Shown piece after piece: positions 49,957 to 60,037 of a stretch of DNA of 64,000 nucleotides. Position 1 is the first letter of the stretch. Every line of letters begins with the position of its first letter. A program made the translations under genes and the position numbers. The notes under the pieces are model-generated. The model worked only from the letters and a program-made list of their open reading frames with translations. It was not told where the DNA came from and did no database searches. Location of the stretch: NCBI RefSeq assembly GCF_002979755.1, contig NZ_PCPP01000002.1, positions 620,001-684,000 of the forward strand, in the 5' to 3' direction. The stretch is from Chryseobacterium culicis. Its GTDB lineage: Bacteria > Bacteroidota > Bacteroidia > Flavobacteriales > Weeksellaceae.

Positions 49957-52677
49957 TTATCTCATGAAATAACTGAAATAACTACAGCTGCCCATAAGGC
50001 TTTTCGTTGTTTCAGTGTCAGAATACTGAGCTTTCAGCTGAGCAAAGTAAGTTCTGTATTTCTGGTTTTTAAGTTGGTCCATTTCCTTTTGGCGGGCCTC
50101 TTCTTTTTCAGACCATTTCGGATCTGAATAATCAAAATCTTTTGGAGCCTTCGCTTCATACTGGTAATATTTACCCTGTTCGGCACTTGCCATCTGGAAT
50201 AAGATTCTTGCTTTTTCTTCTTTATTATTGGAAAGCTTAAGCGCTTTTTGATAATAATTGATAGACAGATCAAAATTGTCAGGTTCAATATAAGAAGTAT
50301 CAAGGAAGTTTTTATAATAATACTTATAAGGATTCTTTCTGTCCGTATTCCAGAAGTCGTATTTACCTCCGTTGCTATTGTCAATATCCATAACAAACAA
50401 TTGACGGTAATAGCCTAAAATGGACGTGTTGTACAATAAGTTTCCGATAAGCTGGTTGGCTTTTGCTGCTTTTTCATCCGTTCCGTTTCCAATCTTTTTA
50501 AGTTGAATCAGTGCGTCTGCCAGTTCAAGTTTATCCATACTTGTTTTGATGAAAGGGAAATCTGTATAGTTCTCGGCTTTCATACTTTCAGCATCAGGGC
50601 TTCCGAAACTTTCCCAAACATTATGTCCGAATACCAGATTTGAAATGTTTTTAAATCCGTCATACTCTGCAGGTGCATATTGTTTTGGAGTGATGGTCTG
50701 ACCATTCTTTTCTGTCCATTCATAATTCTGTCTTGGAATACCGGCAAAGTTTTTTGCTTTTCCATAATAAGCTTTTGCCTTTTCAAAATCGGCAAGCCTC
50801 ATGGCTCTGTCTCCATAAATGGTACTGAAGAAGGCATCAATATTGCCTACGCTGTCCATATTTTTGGCAATGATCTGTTGTTCAAACTGAGTTTTATTGG
50901 GCTTTCTGTAAAACTCTTCCACACTTTTCACTAAGTTGGAATTTGGATTGTACTGGAGATCAGAAAGCTTATTGTTCATCAGGAAAGATTTTCCGTCTTC
51001 TCCCTGAAGGAAATAACGGTTAGCAATAACATCTTTAAGGAAATCTGCAGTAGAAGGCACGTCACCATAATAATCGAAATTATCTGTAGCAGCGGTATCT
51101 TTTTTTACTTTTTTCTCTACGAAATATTCCGCATAATCTTTCATCAGATGATCTTCATATTCTGCATCAATTTTAGGCTGAGAAACAATATCATTCAGAA
51201 CTTTCATTCTTTTGATTTCCTCCATATATTCAGGGTTAGCTGTTTTGATGTCGTCCAGAATTTCAGAGCTTCCTTTGTAATCTTTCTTTAAAAATTTGAG
51301 ATAAGCATCGGCAATCTGCCAGTATTCATCTTTGGATTTTTCTTTTGTTTTATCAGTGAATTTCTCCAGATCATCAAGGAAATCCTGTGTTTTTTCATCG
51401 TAATAATAACCTGTTCTGTTATAGAATGGAATTCGGTCAGGATTACTGAATAACTCATCATCACTTTGATCAGCTTTAGCACTATCACCTGTTTTTTCAG
51501 ATTTGGAACCGCCGAAGAGATTTTTAAAGAACCTTACAATTTTCTGCCAGAAAGAAAGTTTTTCTTCCTTTACTTCAGGTTTCGTTTGAGCTGTAGAATT
51601 GTTTTTTGCAGCGTTGTCCGTAGAGTTTTCTTTTGCCGATACCTTTTGAGCCTCCGAAGTATAGTAATACGTAGGCAGATAGCTTCTTTCCAGCTCATTG
51701 ATACTTCTGGCAGCCATTACTTTCAGGATTTCAGAATCAGGATTGATTTCATACATCTTTTCCATCATTGGAATAGGATTGTTGAAGTCTTCATACCCTA
51801 AAAGGAAATAAGCCATATTCTTTTCTTCATTCGTATGGGCTCTTTTCATGATATTGCTGAAAGATGCCGTATCAGAAAGCTTCATAGAAACAAATGCAGA
51901 TTCCTTACGGTCTTTACTATTCATGAATACCTGAAAGAAGTTCCAGTTGGCATCACCGTTCATTTCCAATCCTCTTTGTGCTCCTGCCAGTTGATCCAGA
52001 GACATGAAGTAAACCGATCCTTTTAATTTTATAGGAGCCACATAAGTTTTGAAAGCCTGTAGTGCAGAATCATAGTTTCTTGTATAATGATTCAGACGAA
52101 CCAGCTGATACCCGTAACGTTGTTTGATTTCGGGATTTCTTGCCGCATTGTACAAAGAAGTTAAGGCGGCAATAGTTTTATGATAATCAAGAGCTGTTGC
52201 ATTTTTTCTGCTGGCATCTCTGTCGTAATAAAATGAATTCTCACTTTCAACATAATTGATGCTCATAAAAGGCTCAAGATATTTGGCTTCAATTAAATAA
52301 TCAATAGCCTCTTTATATTTTGAGTAAAATCCTGTACCCAGCTTTTGTAGAAGAGGATTTGTGGGATTTCCGTTCTTTAAAGCATTCAGGTCGTTCATGC
52401 TGATCTTGTACACCAGATTCTGGGTTTCAGAATAACTGAGCTGATTATTAAAAAACTTTTTCCATGTTTCCACATTGTCATCAGGGATCAATGATGAGTT
52501 GTAACCTCCATAAAATCTGCTTGAATAGTTGTGCAGAAAAGGAAGATACGCTTTGTCCTTGATAATGGTTTGCGTAAAAAGGTTGAAGTAATCATAATCA
52601 GGATCTGACCACGCACAGGCATCAGATTGTGTATAGAAAAGTGATACAACCGCAAGTGAAAGAATATACTTTTTCAT
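49957..52677 (-). CDS. Large hypothetical exported protein with TPR-like repeats
   Basis: A 906-residue exported protein. The signal peptide is followed directly by CAWSDPDYDYFNLFTQ. Most of the chain is helical repeats of TPR type (for example ALQAFKTYVAPIKLKGSVYF, AYLKFLKKDYKGSSEILDDI and FEKAKAYYGKAKNF). A Lys/Ser-rich linker at about 340-400 contains a short hydrophobic-basic piece (FWQKIVRFFKNLFGG). Near relatives occur in flavobacteria as hypothetical proteins. It is probably periplasmic or surface-bound, with a scaffold or peptidoglycan-related role possible but unproven. It stands alone. Confidence 0.75.
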   Translation of the reverse strand: MKKYILSLAVVSLFYTQSDACAWSDPDYDYFNLFTQTIIKDKAYLPFLHNYSSRFYGGYNSSLIPDDNVETWKKFFNNQLSYSETQNLVYKISMNDLNALKNGNPTNPLLQKLGTGFYSKYKEAIDYLIEAKYLEPFMSINYVESENSFYYDRDASRKNATALDYHKTIAALTSLYNAARNPEIKQRYGYQLVRLNHYTRNYDSALQAFKTYVAPIKLKGSVYFMSLDQLAGAQRGLEMNGDANWNFFQVFMNSKDRKESAFVSMKLSDTASFSNIMKRAHTNEEKNMAYFLLGYEDFNNPIPMMEKMYEINPDSEILKVMAARSINELERSYLPTYYYTSEAQKVSAKENSTDNAAKNNSTAQTKPEVKEEKLSFWQKIVRFFKNLFGGSKSEKTGDSAKADQSDDELFSNPDRIPFYNRTGYYYDEKTQDFLDDLEKFTDKTKEKSKDEYWQIADAYLKFLKKDYKGSSEILDDIKTANPEYMEEIKRMKVLNDIVSQPKIDAEYEDHLMKDYAEYFVEKKVKKDTAATDNFDYYGDVPSTADFLKDVIANRYFLQGEDGKSFLMNNKLSDLQYNPNSNLVKSVEEFYRKPNKTQFEQQIIAKNMDSVGNIDAFFSTIYGDRAMRLADFEKAKAYYGKAKNFAGIPRQNYEWTEKNGQTITPKQYAPAEYDGFKNISNLVFGHNVWESFGSPDAESMKAENYTDFPFIKTSMDKLELADALIQLKKIGNGTDEKAAKANQLIGNLLYNTSILGYYRQLFVMDIDNSNGGKYDFWNTDRKNPYKYYYKNFLDTSYIEPDNFDLSINYYQKALKLSNNKEEKARILFQMASAEQGKYYQYEAKAPKDFDYSDPKWSEKEEARQKEMDQLKNQKYRTYFAQLKAQYSDTETTKSLMGSCSYFSYFMR

Positions 52678-52753
52678 AGGGTGTGTAGTGTTTTTAGTTT
52701 TAATATTGTATGGTTGGGTTCTGGCAGTTGGCAGGTCTCTGTCTCAGGGAGAT

Positions 52754-53731
52754 TTAAAATTTCCGATCTAACACAAATTTACTATCTAATTGATAATAAA
52801 TAATATTAAAGTGTGGAATTTTTTTCTCCAAAAAGGAAACTACTTCTTCAAGCTGTTCTTCAGATATTTCTTCTACCTTTATTTTGAAGCCTTTGTTTAA
52901 ATAACTTCCAAAGTAGAATCCGTCTTTCAGAACCTCAATTTCATAGTCGGATATCTTTTTGAAATTCGGATTTTCAAGATCTCTTTTCGATAAGGCATTG
53001 ATGAGTTTATGCTTTTCCAAATGGTTGGTGACAATTCCCCATGAATAAATAGGAAGGGCAACCTCAATTTTTTTGATAGGATACTCCTCAATTTTTGAAA
53101 GATAACTTTTTAAGATATTCACATCCAGAATAGAATTCTTATCAGACTTTTCCAATGGCGAAGAAGTAGAGTAGCACATCAGATATACTTTTTCCACAGG
53201 AGGAATCCCGGTTTGTTTCTTATCCTTCACCTGATGAAGACGAAGTGTGCAGGTAATTTCTTTTCCGGAAACTTTTTTGAGTTCTTTCAGAAATTTAAAA
53301 TAATCGTTCCGTGTTCCGGCAGTCCAGTCACAGTCGATTTGAATTTCAGGATAAGTTTTCAGTTGATATTCTTCTGTTTTCTTTTGAACCAATAGATGAA
53401 TGCTTTCTGCCAGAAATTTGATCTCTTCTGCAGAAATACCCAGTAACGTCTGATTGGTAATGAAAACTGTAGGAACAATCTGCTTGTCTGTCTGAAAACT
53501 TTGGTCTTTGGTGATAACAGCAACGGGCTGAAATTTTCCGTTCACTTTATCTACATCGAAGAATCTTGTATATACATAAGGAACAGTTGCCTGATCCAGA
53601 ACTTTTTTCTCTTCTTGATCAAGCTTTAGTTTGGTTTTCCAGTAATAAAATGTGTAAGAATGATGCTCTTTCCTGTTGCATGATACAATAAGAAGGAGGA
53701 GAAATAGAAATAATAATTTAAAATTTTTCAT
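52754..53731 (-). CDS. Hypothetical lipoprotein, possible glycosidase-like barrel
   Basis: A 325-residue lipoprotein with lipobox LIVSC (Cys18). The mature part alternates strands and helices as in a TIM barrel: VPYVYTRFFDVDKVNGKFQP, EIQIDCDWTAGTRNDYFKFL (Asp residues at a strand end), VYLMCYSTSS and KKIEVALPIYSWGIV. This reminds me of DUF3142-type glycosidase-like proteins, but I am not sure. A TAATTTTG box (53749-53756) on the minus strand fits the chosen start. Confidence 0.65.
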   Translation of the reverse strand: MKNFKLLFLFLLLLIVSCNRKEHHSYTFYYWKTKLKLDQEEKKVLDQATVPYVYTRFFDVDKVNGKFQPVAVITKDQSFQTDKQIVPTVFITNQTLLGISAEEIKFLAESIHLLVQKKTEEYQLKTYPEIQIDCDWTAGTRNDYFKFLKELKKVSGKEITCTLRLHQVKDKKQTGIPPVEKVYLMCYSTSSPLEKSDKNSILDVNILKSYLSKIEEYPIKKIEVALPIYSWGIVTNHLEKHKLINALSKRDLENPNFKKISDYEIEVLKDGFYFGSYLNKGFKIKVEEISEEQLEEVVSFLEKKIPHFNIIYYQLDSKFVLDRKF

Positions 53732-53823
53732 TGGTGTAAATCACCCTTCAAAATTAAAGATATTTTGGCAGAATATAAACCGTAAAATCCCGGTGATTAA
53801 AGAATGATAGCCGATCAACAAGA

Positions 53824-53842
53824 AAACCACCCGAATGGAGTG
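53824..53842 (-). terminator. Weak terminator of the small exported protein gene
   Basis: On the minus strand CCACTCC folds with GGGTGG (one bulge) and TTTTC follows, about 20 nt past the stop codon at 53863. Confidence 0.45.
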
Positions 53843-53862
53843 GCTCTCTCTATATGATTTTA

Positions 53863-54285
53863 CTACTTGAAGAATTCGCTTTCACATGTACATGTTTCCT
53901 TATTGAGACTCTCACTCGATGAGCAGCAGCCTTCAAGGTTTTTAACATTTCCCTTTTCATCAGTAAGGTAAATTTTTTCTTTATCGAATTTCACGAAAAA
54001 CGTTTCTTCAAATTTTTTGAAAACCACTTTCATTACCTTATTAGGTGCGTATTTACCAGCATTGATTTCTTCTGTTGTTTCTTCTCCGCTAGCCTGATTC
54101 ACCTGTACATATCCAAAATGGACATCTCCATTATTTTTTACATCCAGATAATAATGAGGAGTGCCAGTGCCACTATATCCTTTCATAATATCAAAAGCTC
54201 TGTATCCAATAAACGGAATCTCTGCCTGCTGTGCCCATGTAAAAATGCTGATGCACAGAATCATTAAACTGAAAAACTTTTTCAT
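53863..54285 (-). CDS. Hypothetical small exported protein with Cys-rich tail
   Basis: A 140-residue protein from the start at 54285 (MKKFFSLMILCISIFTWAQQ, a signal peptide). The earlier ATG at 54300 lies inside a TACTTTTG -7 element (54298-54305), so it is rejected. The mature domain is beta-rich (YLDVKNNGDVHFGYVQVNQA, MKVVFKKFEETFFVKFDKEK). The last 25 residues hold four Cys (EGCCSSSESLNKETCTCESE) that could form disulphides or bind metal. No family recognised. Confidence 0.65.
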   Translation of the reverse strand: MKKFFSLMILCISIFTWAQQAEIPFIGYRAFDIMKGYSGTGTPHYYLDVKNNGDVHFGYVQVNQASGEETTEEINAGKYAPNKVMKVVFKKFEETFFVKFDKEKIYLTDEKGNVKNLEGCCSSSESLNKETCTCESEFFK

Positions 54286-54297
54286 AGATATTTTTTT

Positions 54298-54305
54298 CAA
54301 AAGTA
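54298..54305 (-). promoter_or_regulatory. -7 element that fixes the start of the small exported protein
   Basis: Minus-strand TACTTTTG; transcription would begin near 54291, downstream of the ATG at 54300 and upstream of the one at 54285. Confidence 0.5.
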
Positions 54306-54425
54306 AAGATATTTAAGCAAAACATCGACCGTAAAAATACGGTTATTGTAAACTGTAAAAGACGTACCGTACATATTGGTTATTTTGAAGAGGTAAATCT
54401 AATAAGCTGATGGGAGATACTTTGA

Positions 54426-54453
54426 AAAACAAAACCACTCCTAAACGAAGTGG
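54426..54453 (-). terminator. Weak terminator of the glp operon
   Basis: On the minus strand GCCACTT... pairs with AGTGG and TTTTGTTTTT follows, about 25 nt after the last gene of the glycerol operon. Confidence 0.45.
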
Positions 54454-54476
54454 CTTTCTATTGAGTTAAAGTCAAA

Positions 54477-55289
54477 TTAAAAAACAGTTGCTGCAAGCTG
54501 AATTCTTGCATACTTATTGGATGGATTCCACATAGCCATCATCGATACAGGAAGGCTGTAATGATCAGTGATCTTCACCACTTTTCCCGCCTTTAGACCT
54601 ACATTTACAATGTCGAAACTGTTTTTACCATTGCCATACAGGAATGTTTTGTCGTTGAGAGCAAATCCTGCTCCTACAAATGCATCCAGATTTACTTTCT
54701 GCCCTTTAATAACAGGATAACTTGCCTGAATGTAGGTAGAATATCTGTTTTTCTTATAGCTTCCGTCGGCTTCAAGGATAACTTCTCCTGCATTAGCTCC
54801 TCCATAGAGCATAATATCAGCTTCAATATTAATCGGGAATGAAGGTCCGAAAGTGTAGTTTGTTCTTAAATCAATGATATGAGCGGTTCTTCTCTGCGAA
54901 TAACTGAAGATATCATCAGCGGCCACTGCGGTATTGATATTCCTGGAATTATAAAGATCCCATAATCCAATATAAAAACGTCCGTCAGAATATTGAACAT
55001 AATAATTGATCTCTTTATAATGGGTATTGTCTTTATCATCCGCTAATGCAGAAGCTCCCCAGATTCCTACTTTCCATTTCTTTTCTGCGTCTAAGGCATA
55101 AGACAGATTACCCATTACCACCGGTTTATCGGTAATAATAAGGCCTCTCCATAGGTGATTGTTCTGAATGTTGGCTGTAAAGTCAAGCCTCCCTTCTTTA
55201 GTTTCCTTGGTTTCGCCATTTTCCTGTGAAAATAACCTTCCTGTGCCTATCGCAAGAAGGAAGATTCCTTGTAAGACTTTTCTCATCAT
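54477..55289 (-). CDS. Putative outer-membrane beta-barrel (TorF/gcw_chp-like) in the glp operon
   Basis: A 270-residue protein with a signal peptide (cut after GRLFSQ). The mature chain is amphipathic beta strands and ends in the outer-membrane signature IQLAATVF. The segment NNHLWRGLIITDKPVVMGNL resembles the start of the TIGR02001 family (strand, 'RG', then a proline and a second strand). It begins 6 nt after glpF, so it is the last gene of glpD-glpK-glpF. A porin for glycerol or glycerol-3-phosphate is an attractive inference, not shown by sequence. Confidence 0.72.
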   Translation of the reverse strand: MMRKVLQGIFLLAIGTGRLFSQENGETKETKEGRLDFTANIQNNHLWRGLIITDKPVVMGNLSYALDAEKKWKVGIWGASALADDKDNTHYKEINYYVQYSDGRFYIGLWDLYNSRNINTAVAADDIFSYSQRRTAHIIDLRTNYTFGPSFPINIEADIMLYGGANAGEVILEADGSYKKNRYSTYIQASYPVIKGQKVNLDAFVGAGFALNDKTFLYGNGKNSFDIVNVGLKAGKVVKITDHYSLPVSMMAMWNPSNKYARIQLAATVF

Positions 55290-55295
55290 CTGTTA

Positions 55296-56027
55296 CTATT
55301 TTAGAAATCCATATAAAACAGCTGCGATAATAGCTCCTGTAATAGGACCTACTACAGGAATCCATGCGTATCCCCAATCACTGCTCCCTTTTACAGGCAG
55401 GATGGCATGCATGATTCTTGGCGCAAGATCTCTTGCCGGATTGATGGCATATCCTGTAGTGCCTCCCAGAGATAAACCAATTACCCAAACCAGAAACGTA
55501 ACCGGAATAGCACCCACAGTACCTAACCCTACTTTGGCGGTGGGGTCTGCCTGTAAAGAGATACTCGGATCAGAAAAATGAAAAATAACAAATACCAGCA
55601 CGAATGTTCCGATGATCTCACTGATCAGATTAGAAGAGGGTTTTCTGATGGCAGGGCTTGTACTGAAACAAGCCAGTTTCGCGCCTTCATCTTCTGTAAT
55701 AGCAAAATGATCTTTATTAAACAGCCATACCAGAAAAGCTCCCAACATTCCTCCAATCATTTGGGCTGCGATATAAGAAGGAACCAGATCCCATGAAAAT
55801 TTCCCTGCAGCTGCAAGACCAATCGTTACAGCCGGATTCAGATGGGCCCCACTTATTGGCCCTGCAACGGTTACTCCCACAAATACGGCTAATGCCCATG
55901 CGGTAGTAATCACAATCCATCCGGAATTATTTCCTTTCGTATCTTTTAAGACAACATTGGCTACAACACCGTTGCCTAACAATATAAGAAGCATCGTACC
56001 GATAACTTCTGCAATAAATGGGGTCAT
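55296..56027 (-). CDS. glpF: Glycerol facilitator (MIP family aquaglyceroporin)
   Basis: A 243-residue inner-membrane channel for glycerol. Both NPA half-helices are present (GAHLNPAVTIGLA and GYAINPARDLAPR). The Asp directly after the second NPAR is the marker of glycerol facilitators as against water channels. The start EVIGTMLLILLGNGVVANVV is typical. It starts 23 nt after glpK. Confidence 0.94.
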   Translation of the reverse strand: MTPFIAEVIGTMLLILLGNGVVANVVLKDTKGNNSGWIVITTAWALAVFVGVTVAGPISGAHLNPAVTIGLAAAGKFSWDLVPSYIAAQMIGGMLGAFLVWLFNKDHFAITEDEGAKLACFSTSPAIRKPSSNLISEIIGTFVLVFVIFHFSDPSISLQADPTAKVGLGTVGAIPVTFLVWVIGLSLGGTTGYAINPARDLAPRIMHAILPVKGSSDWGYAWIPVVGPITGAIIAAVLYGFLK

Positions 56028-56050
56028 ATAAGTTTTTTTTGATATGTGAG

Positions 56051-57547
56051 TTAATCTTCTATCCAGCTTTGAGCGCTTTTTACCGCTTTCTTCCAGAAGT
56101 GGGTCATTTTATCCACTTGTTCTCTGTCTAATTGAGGGTGGAAGTCTTTGTCTACAATCCACTGTTCCTGGATTTCGTCTATACTTTTCCAGTATCCTAC
56201 TGCAAGTCCGGCAAGATAAGCTGCTCCAAGTGCAGTGGTTTCCAATGTTTTTGGCCTTGTGATTTTAAATCCGAAAAGGTCAGACTGTATCTGCATCAAA
56301 AGATCACTTGCCGAAGCTCCGCCATCTACTCTCAGTTCCAGACTTTCTCTTCCTGAATCTGCTTCCATTGCTTTTACAATATCATAAACCTGAAATGCAA
56401 TTCCTTCCAGTGTGGCTCTTGCTATGTGGGCATCGGTTGTTCCGCGGGTGATCCCTACAATGGTTCCACGGGCATACTGATCCCAGTAAGGAGCACCAAG
56501 TCCTGTAAGTGCCGGAACGAAATAAACGCCACCGTTGTCTTTTACAGAGGCTGCAAGTCTGTTTACTTCATCAGAGGAATGAATCAGTTTAAGTCCATCT
56601 CTTAGCCATTGAATGGCAGCTCCTCCTACAAATACACTTCCTTCCAGTGCATAGTTGACTTCTCCATTGATTTTCCAGGCTACTGTTGTAAGAAGATTGT
56701 TTTTAGAAGAAACAGCTTCTGTTCCTGTGTTCATTAATAAGAAGCATCCTGTTCCATAGGTGTTTTTTACCATTCCCGGAGTGGTGCACATCTGTCCGAA
56801 TAAGGCAGCCTGCTGGTCTCCGGCAATTCCGGCAATAGGAATTTTGGTAGAGAATAGAGTAGTAGCAGTTTCTCCATATATTTCACTGCTCTGTTTTACT
56901 TCAGGAAGAATGTTTCTAGGAATGTCGAATAATTTTAATAAATCATTATCCCATTCTAGTGTATGAATGTTTAAAAGCATTGTTCTGCTGGCATTGGAAA
57001 CATCCGTAATGAACATTTTTCCACGGGTAAGCTTCCATACAAGCCATGTGTCAACGGTTCCGAAACATAATTTGCCTTCTTCAGCTTTTTGTCTTGCTCC
57101 TTCTACATGATCAAGAATCCATTTTAATTTGGTTGCTGAAAAGTACGCATCCAGAACAAGTCCTGTTTTTTCTTTGATCGTTTCTGCATGTCCCTGTTCT
57201 TTCAGCTCATCGCAATATTTTGAAGTTCTGCGGTCCTGCCATACAATTGCATTGTAGATGGGCTCGCCGGTTTCCTTATCCCAAACGATTGTCGTTTCAC
57301 GTTGATTGGTAATTCCGATAGCTGCAACTTCAAGTCCGGAGATTCCTGCTTTCGCAATAATTTCCGCTGCTACGGAGATCTGTGAAGACCAAATTTCATT
57401 GGGATCGTGTTCTACCCAACCCGGAGTAGGAAATATTTGTCTGAAATCCTTTTGAGATACATATTCTATTTCTCCACTATGGTTGAAGAGAATCGCTCTG
57501 GAGGAAGTTGTTCCCTGATCAAGAGCGAGAATTAGTTTTTCATTCAT
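56051..57547 (-). CDS. glpK: Glycerol kinase
   Basis: A 498-residue cytoplasmic FGGY-family kinase making glycerol-3-phosphate. The N-terminal ATP-binding motif [26 protein letters not shown], the [12 protein letters not shown] segment, [13 protein letters not shown] and [13 protein letters not shown] are diagnostic. Full length. It follows glpD after 10 nt and precedes glpF. Confidence 0.97.
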   Translation of the reverse strand: MNEKLILALDQGTTSSRAILFNHSGEIEYVSQKDFRQIFPTPGWVEHDPNEIWSSQISVAAEIIAKAGISGLEVAAIGITNQRETTIVWDKETGEPIYNAIVWQDRRTSKYCDELKEQGHAETIKEKTGLVLDAYFSATKLKWILDHVEGARQKAEEGKLCFGTVDTWLVWKLTRGKMFITDVSNASRTMLLNIHTLEWDNDLLKLFDIPRNILPEVKQSSEIYGETATTLFSTKIPIAGIAGDQQAALFGQMCTTPGMVKNTYGTGCFLLMNTGTEAVSSKNNLLTTVAWKINGEVNYALEGSVFVGGAAIQWLRDGLKLIHSSDEVNRLAASVKDNGGVYFVPALTGLGAPYWDQYARGTIVGITRGTTDAHIARATLEGIAFQVYDIVKAMEADSGRESLELRVDGGASASDLLMQIQSDLFGFKITRPKTLETTALGAAYLAGLAVGYWKSIDEIQEQWIVDKDFHPQLDREQVDKMTHFWKKAVKSAQSWIED

Positions 57548-57557
57548 GTATATAATG

Positions 57558-59156
57558 CTAATTTAGGTTGATAACTTTAGGTGAATAAGGAGTTAATAAA
57601 TACCCTCTTGCTAATTCAATGAATTCATTTTCCTGCTGCTGCGCCCATTCTTCAGAATATCCTTTTTCTTCAGCAATGATTCTCGCTATATTATGAGCAC
57701 TGTCTATTGCTGCTCTTGCATCCAGGAACAGTAAACGGACTCTTCTTGCCAGAATATCTTCAATTGTTTCTGCCATTTCAGCTCTTACGGCCCATACCAC
57801 TTCTGCTACAGTAAAAGGATGATCAGGGTGGATCTTTTGAGCATAACGCGAATTGCTTTCCTGCAATGCTTTGATAGCCGGAATATCAGATCCGTAAACA
57901 TAGAGATGATTCGTTCGGTCTACCTGTTCTGGTTTTACATTTCCATGGATAGAAAGATGCTCAGTTTTAGATGGGCTGTTTCCCAACCTGTGAACTTTCA
58001 TCGCTTCGTCTACAGTATCTTCTGCCATTTTACGGTAGGTTGTCCACTTTCCTCCTATAATAGATACTAATCCGGTTTCTGAAGTAATCACTTTATGGCT
58101 TCGGGAAACTTCTTTTGTGCTTTTGCTTCCGTCTTTAGGAGCAGCAAGCGGACGAAGACCTGCGAAAACTGATTTTACATCTTCACGTGTTGGTTTTTTT
58201 GCCAGATATTGTCTTGCGGTATTTAAAACAAAGTTGATTTCTTCTTCCAGGGCACGCGGTTCAAAACTTTCATCTTTTAAAAGGGTATCTGTAGTTCCTA
58301 CCAAAGCTCTGTCATGCCATGGAACAACAAATAAAACCCTGCCATCTGATGTTTTCGGAATCATGATGGCATCATCACTTTTCAGGAAGGATTTATCCAG
58401 TACAAGGTGAATTCCCTGGCTTGGTACTACCAGTTTACCATGTTTAGGATTATTCATATTAAGAATATCATTGGTAAATACCCCTGTAGCATTGATGACT
58501 ACTTTACCATGAATCTGATATTGCTGTTTGGAAAACTGATCTTCTGCAACCACACCGATGACCTTATCCGAAGCATCTTTCAGAAGGTTAACTACTTTTA
58601 CATAATTAACGGCGCTTCCGCCTTTTTCAATAATAGTCTGGGTAAGATTGATTGCAAGTCGGGCATCATCAAATTGTCCATCCTGATAAACAACACCACT
58701 CATCAAATGGTTTTGTTCAATGGTAGGAAGCTTTTCAACAGTTTTTGATTTGCTGATGTATTTGGTTTTACCTAAACTCAGTTTTCCGGCAAGAAAATCA
58801 TAAATTGATAATCCTATCTTATAATAGATTCCTCCCCACCATGTATAGTTGGGAATAATAAAAGACTGATTTTTTACAATATGTGCTGCATTTTTTGCCA
58901 AGAGTCCTCTTTCTTTCAATGCTTCTTTTACCAATCCGACATCTCCCTGGGCAAGATATCTAACTCCACCGTGTACCAATTTGGTACTTCTGCTGGATGT
59001 TGCTTTTGCAAAGTCATGAGATTCAAGCAATAATGTTTTGAATCCTCTGCTTACAGCATCTAATGCTGAACCTAAACCACTGGCTCCTCCTCCTATGACA
59101 ATAAAGTCCCATTCTTTTACATGGGTTAACTTACTAAGTTCTTCGTTTCGTTTCAT
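57558..59156 (-). CDS. glpD: Glycerol-3-phosphate dehydrogenase/oxidase (FAD)
   Basis: A 532-residue FAD flavoprotein oxidising glycerol-3-phosphate to DHAP at the membrane. The dinucleotide motif [19 protein letters not shown] (about 21-39), [20 protein letters not shown] and [10 protein letters not shown] are characteristic, and a C-terminal DAO_C domain (about 400-530) is complete. It is the first gene of the glp operon and diverges from the DeoR-type regulator, with TTTCGTTT sites around its start. Confidence 0.96.
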   Translation of the reverse strand: MKRNEELSKLTHVKEWDFIVIGGGASGLGSALDAVSRGFKTLLLESHDFAKATSSRSTKLVHGGVRYLAQGDVGLVKEALKERGLLAKNAAHIVKNQSFIIPNYTWWGGIYYKIGLSIYDFLAGKLSLGKTKYISKSKTVEKLPTIEQNHLMSGVVYQDGQFDDARLAINLTQTIIEKGGSAVNYVKVVNLLKDASDKVIGVVAEDQFSKQQYQIHGKVVINATGVFTNDILNMNNPKHGKLVVPSQGIHLVLDKSFLKSDDAIMIPKTSDGRVLFVVPWHDRALVGTTDTLLKDESFEPRALEEEINFVLNTARQYLAKKPTREDVKSVFAGLRPLAAPKDGSKSTKEVSRSHKVITSETGLVSIIGGKWTTYRKMAEDTVDEAMKVHRLGNSPSKTEHLSIHGNVKPEQVDRTNHLYVYGSDIPAIKALQESNSRYAQKIHPDHPFTVAEVVWAVRAEMAETIEDILARRVRLLFLDARAAIDSAHNIARIIAEEKGYSEEWAQQQENEFIELARGYLLTPYSPKVINLN

Positions 59157-59269
59157 AAATGTTTCGTTTATGTTTCGTTTCCAAATATATAAATTAAAAA
59201 TGAAAGCAAAAAGAAAATAAACGAAATTTTAAGATGTCGAAAAAAAACGGTATTTTTGATGAAACGAAT
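59141..59269. promoter_or_regulatory. TTTCGTTT operator array between glpD and the DeoR-type regulator
   Basis: TTTCGTTT occurs at 59146-59153, 59162-59169 and 59173-59180; the last two are spaced exactly 11 bp apart, one helical turn. The inverse AAACGAAA is at 59219-59226, and AAACGAA appears again near 59262. Enterobacterial GlpR operators share the TTCG core. The array is very probably the binding region of the regulator at 59234. Confidence 0.7.
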
Positions 59270-60037
59270 AAAATGGAAAAGCTATTACCAAGGCAGGATG
59301 AAATACTTAAAGAGCTGGACGAGAAAGGGCATGTACTTGTGCAGGATCTGTGTGAAAGGCTCAATGTATCTTCAGTTACGATCCGAAAGGATTTGAACTA
59401 TCTCGAAAGTCTGGGGCTTCTTTTCAGAAATCATGGAGGAGCAAGTAAGCAGGTAAGATATGCTTATGAAAAAAATGTTGGGGAAAAAGAAAATATCAAT
59501 GTGGAGGCCAAGCAGGTTATTGCAAAAGCTGCACTGTCATTGATTCAGGAAAACGACTGTATTATTCTGGCATCCGGAACAACAATGCATTATCTTGCCA
59601 GAATGCTGATGAACTTTGGACCGCTTACTGTACTGACATCTTCTTTACGGGTAGCCATTGAGCTTTGTAATAATCCTAATATTAATATTATACAATTAGG
59701 AGGAGAAGTGCGAAAGAGCTCTACTTCTATAGTAGGATCTATTTCCGAAGGAATCCTCAAGCAGTTTTCATGTAATAAACTTTTTATGGGAGTGGACGGG
59801 ATTGATCCTGAATTTGGAATCAGTACTTCCAATGCTGCAGAAGCTCATTTGAATCAGATTATGATGGAATGTGCGGATCAGACGGTTATTGTCGCAGATT
59901 CCTCAAAATTGAATAAAAAAGGATTTGGAAAGATTGCGGATTTAGATCAGGTGGATTATCTGATTACAGATACAGGTATTTGTGCTGAAGACAGGGCTAA
60001 GCTGGAAGAAGTAGGAGTGAAAGTGATTGCCCGGTAA
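59234..60037 (+). CDS. DeoR/GlpR-family transcriptional repressor
   Basis: A 267-residue regulator. The N-terminal DeoR winged helix is about residues 18-72 (ILKELDEKGHVLVQDLCERL, then NVSSVTIRKDLNYLESLGLL). The C-terminal sugar-phosphate sensor (about 95-265) contains ILASGTTMHYLARML, NIIQLGGEVRKSSTSIVG and the D-x-SK motif VADSSKLNKKGFG. The second ATG (59273, MEKLLPRQ) gives the usual length of about 254 and may be the real start. By position it represses glpDKF, with glycerol-3-phosphate as likely inducer; that is inferred. Confidence 0.9.
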   Translation: MSKKNGIFDETNKMEKLLPRQDEILKELDEKGHVLVQDLCERLNVSSVTIRKDLNYLESLGLLFRNHGGASKQVRYAYEKNVGEKENINVEAKQVIAKAALSLIQENDCIILASGTTMHYLARMLMNFGPLTVLTSSLRVAIELCNNPNINIIQLGGEVRKSSTSIVGSISEGILKQFSCNKLFMGVDGIDPEFGISTSNAAEAHLNQIMMECADQTVIVADSSKLNKKGFGKIADLDQVDYLITDTGICAEDRAKLEEVGVKVIAR

